Shown here piece after piece: positions 1-11,640 of a stretch of 64,000 bases of DNA. How positions within the stretch are numbered: position 1 is the stretch's first letter; the number at the start of each line of letters is the position of its first letter. A model generated the notes under the pieces. It was not told where the DNA came from, did no database searches, and saw only the letters and a list, made by a program, of their open reading frames with translations. Where the stretch lies: positions 536,001 through 600,000 of the forward strand of contig BSQZ01000105.1 in NCBI GenBank assembly GCA_033239005.1, written 5' to 3'. Both the position numbers and the translations under genes were made by a program. Origin of the DNA: Lamellibrachia satsuma. Taxonomy: Eukaryota; Annelida; Polychaeta; Sabellida; Siboglinidae.

Positions 1-199
1 TATTCACACGCTACAGATTTGTACATCAGCGAATCTGATTCGTGATGAGCTAAATTAATTAACAATTACAACTGGAGCAATCAATCTGTTAGAGCATAAA
101 AATATGGAATTTTTTTATATTTATTAATAATTAAGACAAATGCTGAAATACTGGTAAAATATATGTAAAAAAAATGTCTTATATGGTGTGATTTCTGAC

Positions 200-296
200 C
201 TTTGGAAACAGCCTAAAGCGCTTTACACATTCCCTCCAACATCATCTCAACGTCTCTGGAAAGCATTCAGTCATGCTACAATTACTGCATTAAATA
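200..296 (-). mobile_element. SINE 3'-body fragment, minus strand
   Basis: The inverse reads cagtaattgtagcatgactg, then a stretch containing aatgctttccagagacg and gtgtaaagcgctt. This is the body of the SINE at 28716. Confidence 0.65.
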
Positions 297-605
297 TATT
301 CAGCTCTCATCATTTCAGTCTGTGGCCATGGAGTTGGACAGCTGAGTGATCTCATGTTCTCGTGTTTCGTAAGCTGAACATTATTCTAAAGGATTATCCT
401 CAATGTAGTTTTTGTAGACAAACTATTAAATTATTTAGTGTTTGGTCAGCCATCAATTGAATTGAAAATGGAAATGCTGAAAACTCGCAAATTTTGTATT
501 TGGTGAAATCTCATAAGTTTGTATGTGATTGGCGAGAGGAAGTGTTTACCATTGTGGATATCCACCATTTTGAGCCTTACTTGAACTAATGATCAACGTT
601 AATTC

Positions 606-700
606 TTTTGATGACCATTCACACTCCACATATTTGAACGTCAATGAACCGGATTCGTGATAGGGTAAATCAGTTGAGGAGGGAGTTTTAATGATTTCCA
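606..700. repeat. Dispersed repeat copy just before a MACROD-like exon
   Basis: acatatttgaacgtcaatga, then accggattcgtgatagggta and aatcagttgaggag. Related copies are at 1-70, 31384-31475 and 46910-47000. Confidence 0.7.
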
Positions 701-735
701 TGTACCCATATATCCTTATCTTCCTCCTCTTTCAG

Positions 736-766
736 GCATTCCCCTGCATATCAACAGGCATTTACG
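736..766 (+). CDS. MACROD2: MACROD-like exon: ADP-ribose phosphate-binding loop
   Basis: A 31-nt exon between a pyrimidine-rich acceptor (cctctttcag) and the donor gtgagt. It reads AFPCISTGIY plus the first base of a Gly codon, so it starts in phase 0 and ends in phase 1. CISTGIYGYP is the conserved loop that holds the diphosphate of ADP-ribose. The loop is completed by the next exon across a 767-bp intron. Confidence 0.85.
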
Positions 767-3700
767 GTGAGTCACTGTACTACCATGTCACAAAACTGTT
801 ACTTTATTACAGTATTATAATATAATAAATAATATATAAAATACTTCTATTGCACTAAAATCCTTGGGAGACCCAAGTTCGGCAGCACACCAAAACAGAC
901 GGGGTTAAGCAGTTCATAATCGATAAGCAGTTCCAGTTGTAAACAGCTGGATTGATAAGTTCCAGTTGTAAACAGTGGGATTGGTATGCTGGGGAGCTAT
1001 AAGCAAGTTTAAACAGTTGGGTTTTTAGTTTACCACAAAATGTTGTTATATTTCCTACAGACTTAACACTAACAGGCAGCGAGTTCCACATAGTCGGTGT
1101 AGCAACTAAAAAAGCTCTAGTTCCAACATTTGTGTTAACACTGGGAACAAAAAGTAGATTAGAATTAGATGATTGTAGATGTCGGGGCCGTCTTGCAGAA
1201 GTGAACAGTGAATGTAAATATGCACTAAAACAACAAGATATGGCTTATACGATATTTACTGGCTGGTACCTTCATGTTCTACTTCTAGAATGTATATTTC
1301 TCACTTTAGCACATTTCTTGTATACTTATATACCCCATAGTTCAGTATATCTTACGCTATCAGCTTACCATTTGTTATACAATGTAATTCCAATTCTGAC
1401 ACTATATTTGCAGTTTGTATACTATAACATGTAGTATAAGTTACTTGTTAATGTCAGATTTGATGTATGTTCACGTGACGTTAACAACCTCATCGACACC
1501 TACGAATGCAGGTGAATATCTGGTTGTTTGCAGGTTACCCAAATGTTGACGCCTGCCACGTTGCATTAAAGACTGTCCGACAATGGCTGGAGGAGAAGGA
1601 CAATGCCAGCCAGGTCTGTTTAGGATGAACCTTTCTATCTTCATAAATTTAATGTTGTGGAATTTTGATGTGCTAATGGTTTCTTAGTCCACTTGCCATC
1701 TAGATATGGTCTCTATGGCAATCATAAATCGATGGTATTCTACATAACTCAATAGTTGTGTTGTTTACTTGAGCTGGTTGTTGTAAACTTTGTTAAATGT
1801 ATACTGATGTGCACATTCTGTAGTCTAGTAGGCCGTCCTATGGAGACATTTTTCTAAGAAACAAACCACACTTATCGTATTTGTAGTAAAAGGTAAAAAC
1901 TCACAACCCTTGTTCTCGTCAACTTTTGACACAAATAGTGTGTTGTACATTAGAGTTGTACATTAGAGTTGTACATTAGAGTTGTACATTAGAGTTGTAC
2001 ATTAGAGTTGTACATTAGAGTTGTACATTAGAGTTGTACATTAGAGTTGCAGTGGAACCCAAGAACTCTCAGTTCCTTCAGTCCTCTGTCAGTAGGCTCT
2101 TTGTGATGCAGGTTGATCGAATCATCTTCTGCCTCTTCCTCAGAGTAGACATTGATCACTATGAGGACTTGATCAGCGTGTACTTCCCACTAGAGGGTCA
2201 CAAGGCAGACGGTGAGTGTTCCAGGTCTACTACAATGCTGCAAACCTGCTTCGACAAAACGTTCATTGCTTGTCTCCATACACGTCCACTGGCGGCCTAC
2301 TTATTTGAAGTTGATGTTTTTTAATGGGTGATCTCAAATGTTGATGTACAGCACTACATGAAATTGGTTTCATGGGGAGGGAGGTAGCATGTATTTGTAG
2401 AAGTTCATGAGCGTGATGACTTTGAATGCATACAGGCAGTTTTGCATTATGAAGGCTGAAGTACCCACTGGCGAATACGCAGTTGCTGAAGTTCCTCTCT
2501 AGTTGATGTAATTCAAAGTTTCATGTAGCGGGGAGGGAGGGTCTGAGATTACATTATGTTTGTTTTGAGGTCATTCATGTTGATGGCTTGGTTTTGTTTT
2601 TCATTAAGTCTACAACAGCTGATTATATGTCTTCTTTCACTCAAGCAGACTTGGATTAAATGCAGTTAAAAAGTATTCAGACATAACTTAGTGATGCATA
2701 ATCTTTATAATCATAAATATGAATACGCTTGTTTTCAAGCAAATCTAAAGAAAATAAATTTTAAGAACAAAGTCAAATGCATGTGGTGAGTACAGATTAA
2801 AATATAGGGTGGACAGAATGGCTGCTAACTCTAATTTATATTCAGTTCATGAAGCACGATGTTAGTTACCAGCATTAATTTACGACATCCTTGCCATCAG
2901 GGCTTCCGACTACATAAAGTACCCCTAGAAGAATAACTCTCGCCACCAGGGCTCCTGTTTACATCAGTACCCCTGGAAACTAACCTGCTGAAACGTGGAA
3001 CTTACTGTTGCTGATTTAACCAATAGCGGCTGTCCCCAGGATCTTGGGGGCTCGCACATGGGAGCTTAACTTTAATTTGCTGCGGACCAATCGTGGGAAC
3101 AGTCTTTGAAATAGTTTTGTGCGTCTAGTTCCAAGATAAATGTTGACCAAGACAGGAAGTGGGACAAAGTACAAATGATTCAGCGTACATCCACACCATT
3201 ACATCTGCACCATTACATGCACACCATTACATGCACACCATTACATCCGCACCATTACATCAACACCATTGCATCCACACCATTACATCTGCACCGTTAC
3301 ATCAACACCATTACATCAACACCATTACATCAACACCATTATATCCACACATGGTGTGGAATAAACTGAAAATTCCATGTTTCAAAGGGTTTACCTACTG
3401 TTGCGCTGCTACCATCCCTGGCTACCAAAGATGATTTATGGAACCTCTAAAAATGTTTTATTTGTAAAGAGTAATTACAGGAAATACAAATACTTATGGG
3501 AAATGCAAATTGACTTATATTTAAATGCAAATATTCTGCATTCCAATAATGCCCACTGTGCCATACTGAATATTTATCAAAAGTTATTTTATGAACTAAT
3601 AAATACTGTCTATATTTAAGTCAACATCTCACTCTGGCCTACTATTGCTGTCCTACTATTACTGTCCTACTGGCTCCATTTAGCAATGCTGCAGACAGCT

Positions 3701-6700
3701 TAATGTGTCCGCTGCAGGCCTGGAGTCTATTACGTTGTAATGTAATAGATTTAACAAGATTTAACAAGATTGCTATCTCGAACAACAAGTTCCAGATGGC
3801 AAGTGGACAAGGAAGCCATTGGCTTATCGAGAGTCCAACAATTTTCTCATCTATGTGTAGCCCGCCCTTATCAGATATCTGTCAATTCTATTTTTAAACA
3901 TATTCACACTACTAGCATTAACACAGTCGTTTGGCAGTTTGTTCCATTCATTTATCACCCTCTGTGAGAATGAGTACTTTCTCATGTCCAACCTACACTG
4001 CTCCTTAACTAATGCTGATTTGTGTCCTCTGGTTCTACTGCCTTCTTTAAGTTTGAAGAACATATTCCTATCAACATCCTCATAACCGTTCACTATTTTA
4101 AACACTTCTATTTGGTCTCCTCTTAGTCTCCTGGTCTCTAGTGTTGTCAAACCACATTGTAATAAGCGACTTTCGTAACTAAGGTCTCTTAATTCTGGAA
4201 TCATCTTAGTTGCTCTTCGTTGTATTCTTTCTAGCTTATCTATGTCTTTTTTACGATATGGCCTCCATGCTTGAATACAATATTCCAAATGTGGTCTAAC
4301 TATTGCTTTGTACAGGGGTACAATTAGATGTTTCTCCTTATACGTGATAGTTCTCCTAATTAGGCCTAGAATTTGATTTCCTTTCGAAACAGCAATCCCA
4401 CATTGCTCTGAAACTTTCATGTCAGCATTAAATGTTACTCCTAAATCCTTTTCTTGTGTGGTTCTACCTTGTACAGCATCCCCCATTTTATATTCCTCAT
4501 CCATATTTCCATGTCCTATGTGTATACATTTACACTTCCCAAAATTGAATAACATTTGCCATTTTTCTGACCATTTAACTAATTTTTCTAGATCATCCTG
4601 TAAACTTTGTTTATCTGTATCATTAGTAACCTTTCTGAATACTTTTTGTGTCATCTGCAAATTTGAGTACTTTGCTAGATATGTCATCATCCAAATCATT
4701 TATATATATTAAAAACAGTATAGGGCCTAACACTGATCCTTGTGGTACCCCACTCAAAACAGATTTCCAGTTTGAAATCTTATCATCTACTATTACTCTC
4801 TGTCTTCTGTGTGTAAGCCACTTTTCTATCCAGTTGATTACATCATTGCCTATACCATGGGCTTTTAGTTTAAGTATCAATCTTTGATGTGGCACTTTAT
4901 CGAAAGCTTTCTGAAAATCTAAGTAGACAACATCCATTGGTGACCCGTGATCTACCCACTTTGTAATTTCTTCTAAAAAACATAAGAGATTGGTTAGACA
5001 TGACCTTGCTTTTAGGAATCCATGTTGAGATGTATTTATTAATTTATGTTTTATGAGGAATTCCACCATGTGGTCTCTAATTAATGTTTCAAGTAATTTA
5101 CATACGACTGATGTTAAACAGAATAGATTACTATTACTTAGTTTCCTCTCTGTTACTGTTATTATTACTATTATATGCTGAAGGCAACGTAATATATTAC
5201 ATTTCAAGCTATTACTATTACATTTTCCATCGGAACTATTTTCTTTCAATTAAACATTTTACGTACTTAAACACTTATATAGATTCAAATTAACCGATGG
5301 GTGTATCATCGATAGTAAGTGCACATTTTATGAAAAACTGACAAGAAATACTTAGATGACAGTTTATACTTAATTTTTGAGGCAAAACAACTGCTTACTT
5401 TAGTGTAAATTTATCGTTATCAACACAAAACCTCTTGCATACAATACTGAGATGTGGCAAGATGTCCTGTCTGTAGTCTCGCTGTACTCAATCTCTAGGT
5501 GTTTTATATCATATCACATCACATATCTGACATCAGAACAAGATCGCTTTACTTTAAAAGATGGCTGTTGCATTTAACTGGCATGAGCTTCTGGATAACT
5601 GCATGGCTCAAACAACATCAATCTGGGTGATAGATCTTGCTGGCAATTAAAATTACAATTAGCTCATAAATTTCCCAATTAAATTAACTGCACGCATTTC
5701 CAGTCGGATGTAGAAGTTTCATATATTCATTGGAATTGAACAAAAAAACAATGTCACTGTCATATAACACAGCCTGATTATCCCATAGTAGACCCATACT
5801 GCTTGGCTGCTGCTTGGTGGACAGTTAACTATTGGCTCAAGGATATGATGTTATTCACACTTTTGGTCAATAGTGTGCAAGCTAGCTACCAACTGATAAA
5901 AACTCAGGAAAGTTGGTATAAGCCCCTGGATTTAGTTCAGATATTACCCAGCATGGCAGGCTGGCAGCTAGTGTTGGGAGATGGCAATGGTTGATTCAGA
6001 TTTCAAAAACATTCAGTGAATGGATGAATAGGCTTGTGTGAAAAGATAGATGGCTGGTGGACCTGGCTTCAAATGACCAATTAGCCATGCAGCAGTCATA
6101 CTCTCACAGTGTCTCCTGCTAATGGTGCTAAAGTTCATTGACTGTCATGGTTCGGATACTAAACCATTTTATCACCACCAAAATGTTCCAAATTGGAAAT
6201 GTTAACAGGTCATGTCATGTCAAAATACATAATTTTTTGGTCTGATTATTTTCAATGAAATTGAATTTTGGTGTGATCGAAATGTTTAATTGTAATAGCA
6301 AAGTAATAGCTCAATTACTATTACTTTGCTTTCTATTACAATTACTATTACATTGCGTTCTGTTCCATCTATTAGTATTACTTGAACAATTGTAATCATT
6401 ACTATTACATATTACTGTTACCCCAGCTTTGGTCAGTTGTTACCATATGTGCATTAGCATGGATGAATCTAGAATTTTTATGCAGGGAAGTTGTGCATGG
6501 TTGGGCATAGATTCTATTCAGGTGGTGGAAAAAATCTGGGGAAATTGTTTGCTTGAGATATTTTGGAAGTGCGTCCCCCAAGATGTTCGTAATTCACACC
6601 ACTATTTTCCAGTGCACAAATAATGTTTCTATTCAGTTGGTCATAGGAATCACCTCTAGATTCACCTATTATTGGCTAAGTAACCATGTTTAATCTCACA

Positions 6701-7472
6701 CATATTGATAAGATGTGCACCTGTTTTACAATAAAGATCATGTGAACTGAGGCAGTTAATGAATACAAATCTGGCAAAATTCAGAGCTATTTTAACAGGG
6801 TGTGGTGACTAACCCCAGGTGTGTTTCAAGGTGGATTTTGATGTTGCAGGTGATTCTGCAGCAGAGGACAATGCCGAATCTCGTAAATCTGGGGAACAGC
6901 GAAAATCTGGCGAACAGCGCAAATCTGGCGAACAGCGCAGTTCTGCAGAAGAAGATGATAAGACTGTAGCAGAAGTTGACAAACAGGCAGAAGATAGAAA
7001 GCCCAAAAAAGGTGACAGCTCTGCAGCAGGAGACAAGTCTGTAAAAGATGGTGAATCTGCAGAAGATGGCCATTTGACAAAAGATGGTGAACCTACAGAA
7101 GGTGACAAATTGCTAAAAGATGGCAAATACAAAGAAGGTGATAAATCTACAAATGGAGACGAATATAAGAAAGGAGACAAATCAGCAGAAAAAAGCAAAT
7201 CTAAAAATGGAGAAAAATCTGCAGAAAAAAGCAAATCTAAAAAGGGAGACAAGTCCATAAAAGGAGACAAATCTACAGACGGAGACAAATCGGCAACAGC
7301 TGACAAAAGTGGCGAGACCCCCATAGATGTTGATAAATCAGCCAGACCTGACGAACCCATGGAGCAGAGCTCACAAGACGCTGGGGCGGTCAAGGAACAA
7401 CCCATGGACTGTTCAGATGAAGACAGCACTGCTAAGCGGGAGGCATTGGCCAAAGATGAGGCACCCAAGTAA
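736..7472 (+). CDS. MACROD2: MACROD1/2-like mono-ADP-ribosyl hydrolase, 3' part of gene (four exons)
   Basis: MacroD enzymes remove mono-ADP-ribose from proteins and hydrolyse O-acetyl-ADP-ribose. Four exons join with matching phases: 736-766, 1534-1613, 2112-2211 and 6850-7472 (TAA 7470-7472). The first three encode the end of the macro domain: the phosphate-binding loop CISTGIYGYP, a helix containing VALKTVRQWLEE, and the last strand and helix with VDRIIFCLFLRVD followed by YFPLEG. This order matches vertebrate MACROD1 and MACROD2. The last exon gives a tail of about 207 residues rich in Lys, Asp, Glu, Gly and Ser, with no folded domain. A long charged tail is typical of MACROD2 rather than MACROD1, but the paralogue choice is an inference. 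Earlier exons, including the N-terminal half of the macro domain, lie before the window. The introns hold LINE fragments and a 13-bp tandem repeat. Confidence 0.85.
850..1220 (-). mobile_element. Fragment of a LINE reverse-transcriptase ORF, C-terminal end
   Basis: On the minus strand this reads a stretch with WNSLPVSVKSVGNITTF and then KLKTQLFKLAY. This is the usual end of non-LTR retrotransposon ORF2 proteins (WNSLP followed by a phenylalanine and LKTxLF). Upstream residues (NTNVGTRAFLVATPTM) also fit that region. It lies in the MACROD-like intron between the exons ending at 766 and starting at 1534. Only the C-terminal end is visible, so this is a truncated dead copy. Confidence 0.6.
1534..1613 (+). 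CDS. MACROD2: MACROD-like exon: macro-domain helix
   Basis: An 80-nt exon with acceptor tgtttgcag and donor gtctgt. Two bases complete a Gly codon, then it reads YPNVDACHVALKTVRQWLEE and continues KDNASQ, ending in phase 0. In human MacroD proteins the equivalent helix reads about YPxEAAAExxLxTLREWLE. It joins the loop exon and the next exon without a frame change. Confidence 0.85.
1942..2050. repeat. 13-bp tandem repeat, about 8 copies
   Basis: Near-perfect repetition of acattagagttgt. It ends about 60 bp before the next MACROD-like exon, so it sits where that intron's branch point would be expected. Confidence 0.9.
2112..2211 (+). CDS. MACROD2: MACROD-like exon: last strand and helix of the macro domain
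   Basis: A 100-nt exon with acceptor gtgatgcag and donor gtgagt. It reads VDRIIFCLFLRVDIDHYEDL, then a short helix and YFPLEGHKAD, ending one base into a Gly codon. MacroD family members have VDRLIICVFLEKD then YFP at this place. An Arg-Val pair replaces the Glu-Lys of the human proteins. Confidence 0.85.
3185..3352. repeat. 14-bp tandem repeat, about 12 copies
   Basis: Units close to caccattacatcaa, varying at the last positions (atctg, atgca, atcaa). The apparent His/Thr-rich reading frames here come from this repeat, not from a gene. Confidence 0.85.
3851..5130 (-). mobile_element. 5'-truncated LINE (CR1/jockey-type), one frameshift at the catalytic site
   Basis: The minus strand encodes most of a non-LTR reverse transcriptase: VVCKLLE, HGFLKARSCLTNLL, VYLDFQKAFDKVPHQRL, LSGVPQGSVLGPILFLIYIN and FADDT, then the C-terminal region with GVTFNADMKVSEQC and EWNKLPNDCVN. 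The frame breaks once, at about 4641-4648 in a run of A on the coding strand just after FADDT. Otherwise both parts are open. Upstream of about 5130 the similarity stops in an AT-rich simple-sequence junction, so the endonuclease and ORF1 are missing. This is the best-preserved LINE in the window but it is non-autonomous. The CR1/jockey assignment rests on motif style only. Confidence 0.85.
6850..7472 (+). CDS. MACROD2: MACROD-like terminal exon: charged, repetitive disordered tail
   Basis: The acceptor atgttgcag is followed by two bases that complete Gly, then DSAAEDNAESRKSGEQ. SGEQRK repeats three times on an 18-bp DNA unit (about 6883-6950). Further on are many near-copies of KGDKS, EGDKS and DGDKS, and two copies of AEKSKSK. 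The tail contains almost no aromatic residues and is predicted disordered by composition. It ends in TAA at 7470-7472. Vertebrate MACROD2 also has a long acidic/charged tail, which is the main reason for preferring MACROD2. The repeats suggest that tail length could vary between individuals. Confidence 0.8.
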
Positions 7473-8672
7473 CCAGCAAAATCACAATGTGATTTGGCAT
7501 AATTTTGTTAAGCATCAACCCTTGACAGAGATTGACACTTGATTGTATTAACATTGCACACTCGTAGCTAGACTGTCCCCTGTTTTTATGTAGTTACCTT
7601 ATATGTTCCTGAACAGAGACTTCATTATGCTTTGCCACAACATTTTTGTTAAATTGTGCTGTTTGTACCACATTTACCAGAACACTGAGCAGGGCATGCA
7701 ACATTCGACTGATAATTAGAAACACAATATTTGAATGTCAGTTATGAATATACGTGCAAATGTGCTCACAAACACTGCTACATATTGTAGCAGACAGTTG
7801 ATGAGACAAGCTACGTAGATACTCGATTATATTGCATTATCATTCAGTTATTCTGCGAGGAGTGAGCTTTGATTTTAACATGGAGTTTTGTTGATCTGGC
7901 ATACAAGAGAAGAAACCGTCACTGTGTACTAAGCTATATCTGACATTCATCTTACAAGCCAATACCTATTCCTGTAAAAATACAATTGGAGGTAAATAAT
8001 ACAACCAAACATGGTTTATGTAAATGTGTGTACACATGTGCTTGTTTTGCTGTTACACTTCTATTGCTTTTGTATTGTTTTGATTTTAGTAATATCAATA
8101 TAGTTTAGTATTCATGTGGCTATTGCCTGTGTGATTACATTAACATGTGAAATTAGTATTTAGATATTTTTTTAGAACTTGAGAAAATAATTGGTTTTCA
8201 AATAATGTCCAAAATTTATGTTACGTATCACCAGATGCTGGATTTACAAATTGTTGTCAAATGCTCTAATGGTGTTTTTTTATAATTGTAAGAAATGTTT
8301 TTAATTGCTAGAAGAATTAATACTTAATACAAAATTATTGTTTGTTTGGTTATATGATGATGTAATTCAGAGGTGACAAGTTTCCTGCTATGGTAAGGGG
8401 ATTTTCTTTGTGGCTAATTTTGTAATATATCTTGCTTTTCCTTCTTTTAAAAATAATCTTTATTTTGGACCAGTTCCTGTTATTTTTCTATTATAATCTT
8501 CCTCTTATTTCTGTAACTTGGCACTGCTGCACGTTCTGATTTTCGATGTTAACTATAGGGGTTACCTACGATAGCACTGTGTTGTAAATCTTAACAATTG
8601 GCTCATTACATTTTATGTTACATGACTTCAAATTGGCTAAAACAATTGTTAATTTCATGTTGATGACACCAC

Positions 8673-8678
8673 AATAAA
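8673..8678 (+). terminator. Poly(A) signal AATAAA, MACROD-like gene
   Basis: First AATAAA well placed to end the 3' UTR, followed within 30 bp by a GT-rich stretch (gagtgtggatatgttc). A second AATAAA at 8764-8769 is an alternative. Confidence 0.5.
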
Positions 8679-8763
8679 GTTGTAAATGAGTAAAAGAGTG
8701 TGGATATGTTCATTTTGGAGAAATCCAAAACAACCAGAATGTCAGTTTATGTTTTTTGCCTGA

Positions 8764-8769
8764 AATAAA
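8764..8769 (+). terminator. Alternative poly(A) signal AATAAA, MACROD-like gene
   Basis: AATAAA followed by aggtggggaagacagtgt, a plausible GT-rich downstream element. It may be used instead of, or as well as, the site at 8673. Confidence 0.4.
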
Positions 8770-9267
8770 GGTGGGGAAGACAGTGTTAGTTTAGGCATTT
8801 TTCATTATTTGATATCTAGGGCACAATCTTATTCATAAGTCAACAATGTTTTTATTCACATAAGCTGATTATTAGTAGATCATTTTATACGTAGATAATA
8901 TACCAGTACTGTTCATAGATAATTATATGTAGCTGATTTAAATAGGGTTGATAAGTTGGCTCAACTAACACTTGGTGTGGGATAAGCTGAGCCACTGTGT
9001 AACGTAAGTTGGGTAAATGCTTTATTTATAAAATTTACGTAGGCCTACTAAAATGTCATAACAACTTGGCTAACACATCTATCTAATAGGTACAATATGT
9101 TTCTGACAAGTCCACATGCTTAATTAATTAGTCGACACAATTAATATAGAATTATAAGCCCATTGTAACCAACTTCTAATATGTTGCCTAGCTATCCAAT
9201 GTCCCAATTTGTTTGGAAAAATTAATTCCTTGAAGCATTTTGGGGTCTTTGTTCTTTAACCACTGCA

Positions 9268-9500
9268 TGCTCAACTAACCCTCCCTGGGGCCTTGGGTGG
9301 CTCAACTAGCCCTCCCTGGGGCCTTGGGTGGCTCAACTAACCCTCCCTGGGGCCTTGGGTGGCTCAACTAGCCCTCCCTTTGGCCTTGGGTGGCTCAACT
9401 AGTCCTTCATTGGGCCTTGGGTGGCTCAACTAGCCCTCCCTGGGGCCTTAGGTGGCTCAACTAGCCCTCCCTTGGGCCTTGGGTGGCTCAACTAGCCCTG
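9268..9500. repeat. 31-bp tandem repeat, about 7 copies
   Basis: Units begin ctcaactagccctccctggg and end with ccttgggtgg. It lies between the MACROD-like gene and the PAK gene. Two diverged single copies of the ctcaact core occur near 8960 and 9780. Confidence 0.9.
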
Positions 9501-10019
9501 TTTCGACAATTAAACTCTTTTAATTAACTTCTAATTAATGCATCAAATGATAAATAATGTTTTCCCTGTGCATAGTTGAACCATTTGTAAGTGCACAGAC
9601 AATACAGTCTGGTTACATATTTTGATAGTTTACACTCCAGCAGACATTAATCACAATCATTGAAAGTTTTGAAAAAAAAGTAGAACAAATACTTTTAACT
9701 TACATTTTCTGACCGTTGTGACAAATGACACTTATTGTACATGAACTGTCACTGGTGTAGTTTCCTAGGAAACATGGGTGGCTCAACTGTTCGATTGTCC
9801 CAACATTATGTTTACCAATAGTCATATGTTTGCATTTGTCAGGACAAAATTTTAATAACACTTATCACTCCACTGCTGATTGACTGATTGAGTTTATTCA
9901 GTAGAATTGGATTCATGAGTGGTAGTTAAGAAACAGTGTCCATAAATCCAATATACTACTGAGGATAACACATACAAGATCACAAAAGTACACTGTACAC
10001 TTATTATCCTAAAAACACA

Positions 10020-10131
10020 TTTAGGTCATGTTGTAGGATGTCCTGGTCATATGTGTCGGTAATTGTTCTAAATAATTTATGTCGTCTGCAAATAAAAATG
10101 CATCAGACTTTGTCTTTGACATTGTGAGTTC
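10020..10131 (-). mobile_element. Short reverse-transcriptase relic with an FADD motif
   Basis: The minus strand reads SKTKSDAFLFADDINYLEQL and stops about 14 codons later. FADD preceded by hydrophobic residues is the catalytic motif of LINE-type reverse transcriptases. Only about 35 codons can be seen, so this is a fragment. A LINE-like tail (gattgagtttattcag) lies nearby at 9884-9905. Confidence 0.45.
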
Positions 10132-10133
10132 TG

Positions 10134-10137
<4 letters not shown>

Positions 10138-10217
<80 letters not shown>
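10138..10217. repeat. (TA)n microsatellite
   Basis: About 80 bp of alternating TA next to the LINE relic. Confidence 0.95.
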
Positions 10218-10228
<11 letters not shown>

Positions 10229-10429
10229 ACACAAATTATAGTGGTTAAGTAGTAGTATTCACGTGCTAATACACAATATAGTTCTTCGTAGTATAATTAT
10301 TTTGAGGGGTGTCTGTATGAAATAAAATTTTATATTATATACAATTTATTTATTACATTGCAACGTGTTATACCACAAATATCTACAAGAGGGCACCATC
10401 AGTCATGATGTTGAATTATTTTTCCCAGT

Positions 10430-10914
10430 CATTCGCCAGGCGGCATAACGCACCTGTACGTTCCCGGATGTCATTAGGACGCGCAACGAAAGCCCGGATT
10501 TAAATATGGCGAGAAATAAGGTGTTTGGAAGTTGTTGTAGTTGAAGGAATTTTGTTGGATTTTCACCGGAGCTGTATATCTAAAACGTATGTATATTATT
10601 TATTTGATCTGCCGAGCTGATCGTTTACTCGCATGTTATGCAACACTGAACTGTAACTGTTTTGAAACGATACACACCTGGCTGGCGCCGTCCGGTTTGC
10701 TTCGTTCAACTCGGATGAGTTTGTTTTCCAACTTCGAATCACGACTTTGTTTTATGTGTCGCAACTTTATCGAATCAGCCTTTACTAAAACGTGCTTGAA
10801 AATAACTGACTTGCTTCCTGTCGTCGGCATGTGACATTATTTACACGTTAAAAAAACTAAAACTTAAAAGTTCTTCTAACTGGGTGATATTCGGTTAGTT
10901 TGTTGTCCAGCTAG
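10430..10914 (+). promoter_or_regulatory. Candidate promoter and non-coding first exon of the PAK gene
   Basis: CpG dinucleotides are clearly more frequent here than in the AT-rich DNA on either side (for example cattcgccaggcggcataacgc and cattaggacgcgcaacg). An AAATATGGCG sequence at about 10502-10511 resembles a YY1 site, which is often found just after start sites. A strong donor, ctag followed by gtgagc, lies at 10914/10915. The first PAK coding exon has an acceptor six bases before its ATG, so an upstream non-coding exon must exist. This segment is the best candidate between the MACROD-like poly(A) site and 22 kb. The assignment is inferred. Confidence 0.35.
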
Positions 10915-11413
10915 GTGAGCAAAAGTAGGTCAAGCGAGGGCGTGTTTGCGTCTGTTGACTTATTTAATTTGCGTATTTGGTGTCTCTTCTGTTTAGCAAC
11001 TGTTCAGTTCTGCCAACAACGTTTTTGGTAACTTATCAACTACACTGTTCGTTTCCAAGAGCATCTTAATATTTGATTACTTCGTTTTAGGAAAGTTTTT
11101 GATGCAATGTTTGCTATAGCATGCTTATTGCATTGTATGGACTGTATGACAAAATGTACTGAAAATAAACATATCAAATGTCACTGGGCAACTATTGTTA
11201 ATACAAAACAATATACTATTGTAAATGATTGGCTTAGCCTTTTCTAACCAGGGGCTGTGCCCTCTTGTGTAGCTGGTACCTTTAGATCCGCAAATCTACT
11301 GTATCCCCTTTGAAGCCCATGAGCACTTTGTTCTACCATACTGTTCCTTCAGCATGACACACCAAGTGTAAAAGTTTACTGCTATTCCCTCTCTGTTTGC
11401 ATGTAAAGGTTGG

Positions 11414-11415
<2 letters not shown>

Positions 11416-11476
<61 letters not shown>
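11416..11476. repeat. (TA)n microsatellite at a SINE end
   Basis: About 60 bp of TA that directly abuts the 3' end of the minus-strand SINE at 11478. Confidence 0.9.
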
Positions 11477-11477
<1 letters not shown>

Positions 11478-11478
<1 letters not shown>

Positions 11479-11640
11479 CATGGCATCCAGTACTTGGGAT
11501 TGTTCAAGGTGCTTTACACTTAACCCCCTCCCTACAGACCTGTTCATTCCAACGCCACCCGACTTCTTTGCGAAGCATTCAGCCATGCTGTAATTACTGC
11601 GCGAAGACTATTCGTTCAGGTATCCATCTCTGTCTGTAAC
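11478..11640 (-). mobile_element. SINE fragment (family seen five times here), minus strand
   Basis: Read on the minus strand it contains the family body: cagtaattacagcatggctg, then a stretch ending in aagtgtaaagcacc and cccaagtactggatgccatgct. It shares this with the copies at 28716, 40850 and 51064. The tRNA-like head is missing. Confidence 0.75.

Larger units (their letters stand above)
2212..6849 (+). other. Last intron of the MACROD-like gene
   Basis: A 4.6-kb intron. It contains a 14-bp minisatellite (about 3185-3352), a LINE copy on the minus strand (about 3850-5130), and AT-rich sequence with runs of attactattac motifs (5140-5230 and 6290-6420). No convincing extra exon was found. 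Confidence 0.7.
7473..8790 (+). other. 3' UTR of the MACROD-like gene
   Basis: About 1.2-1.3 kb of AT-rich sequence after the stop codon with no other gene. It ends near one of two AATAAA signals. Confidence 0.6.
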
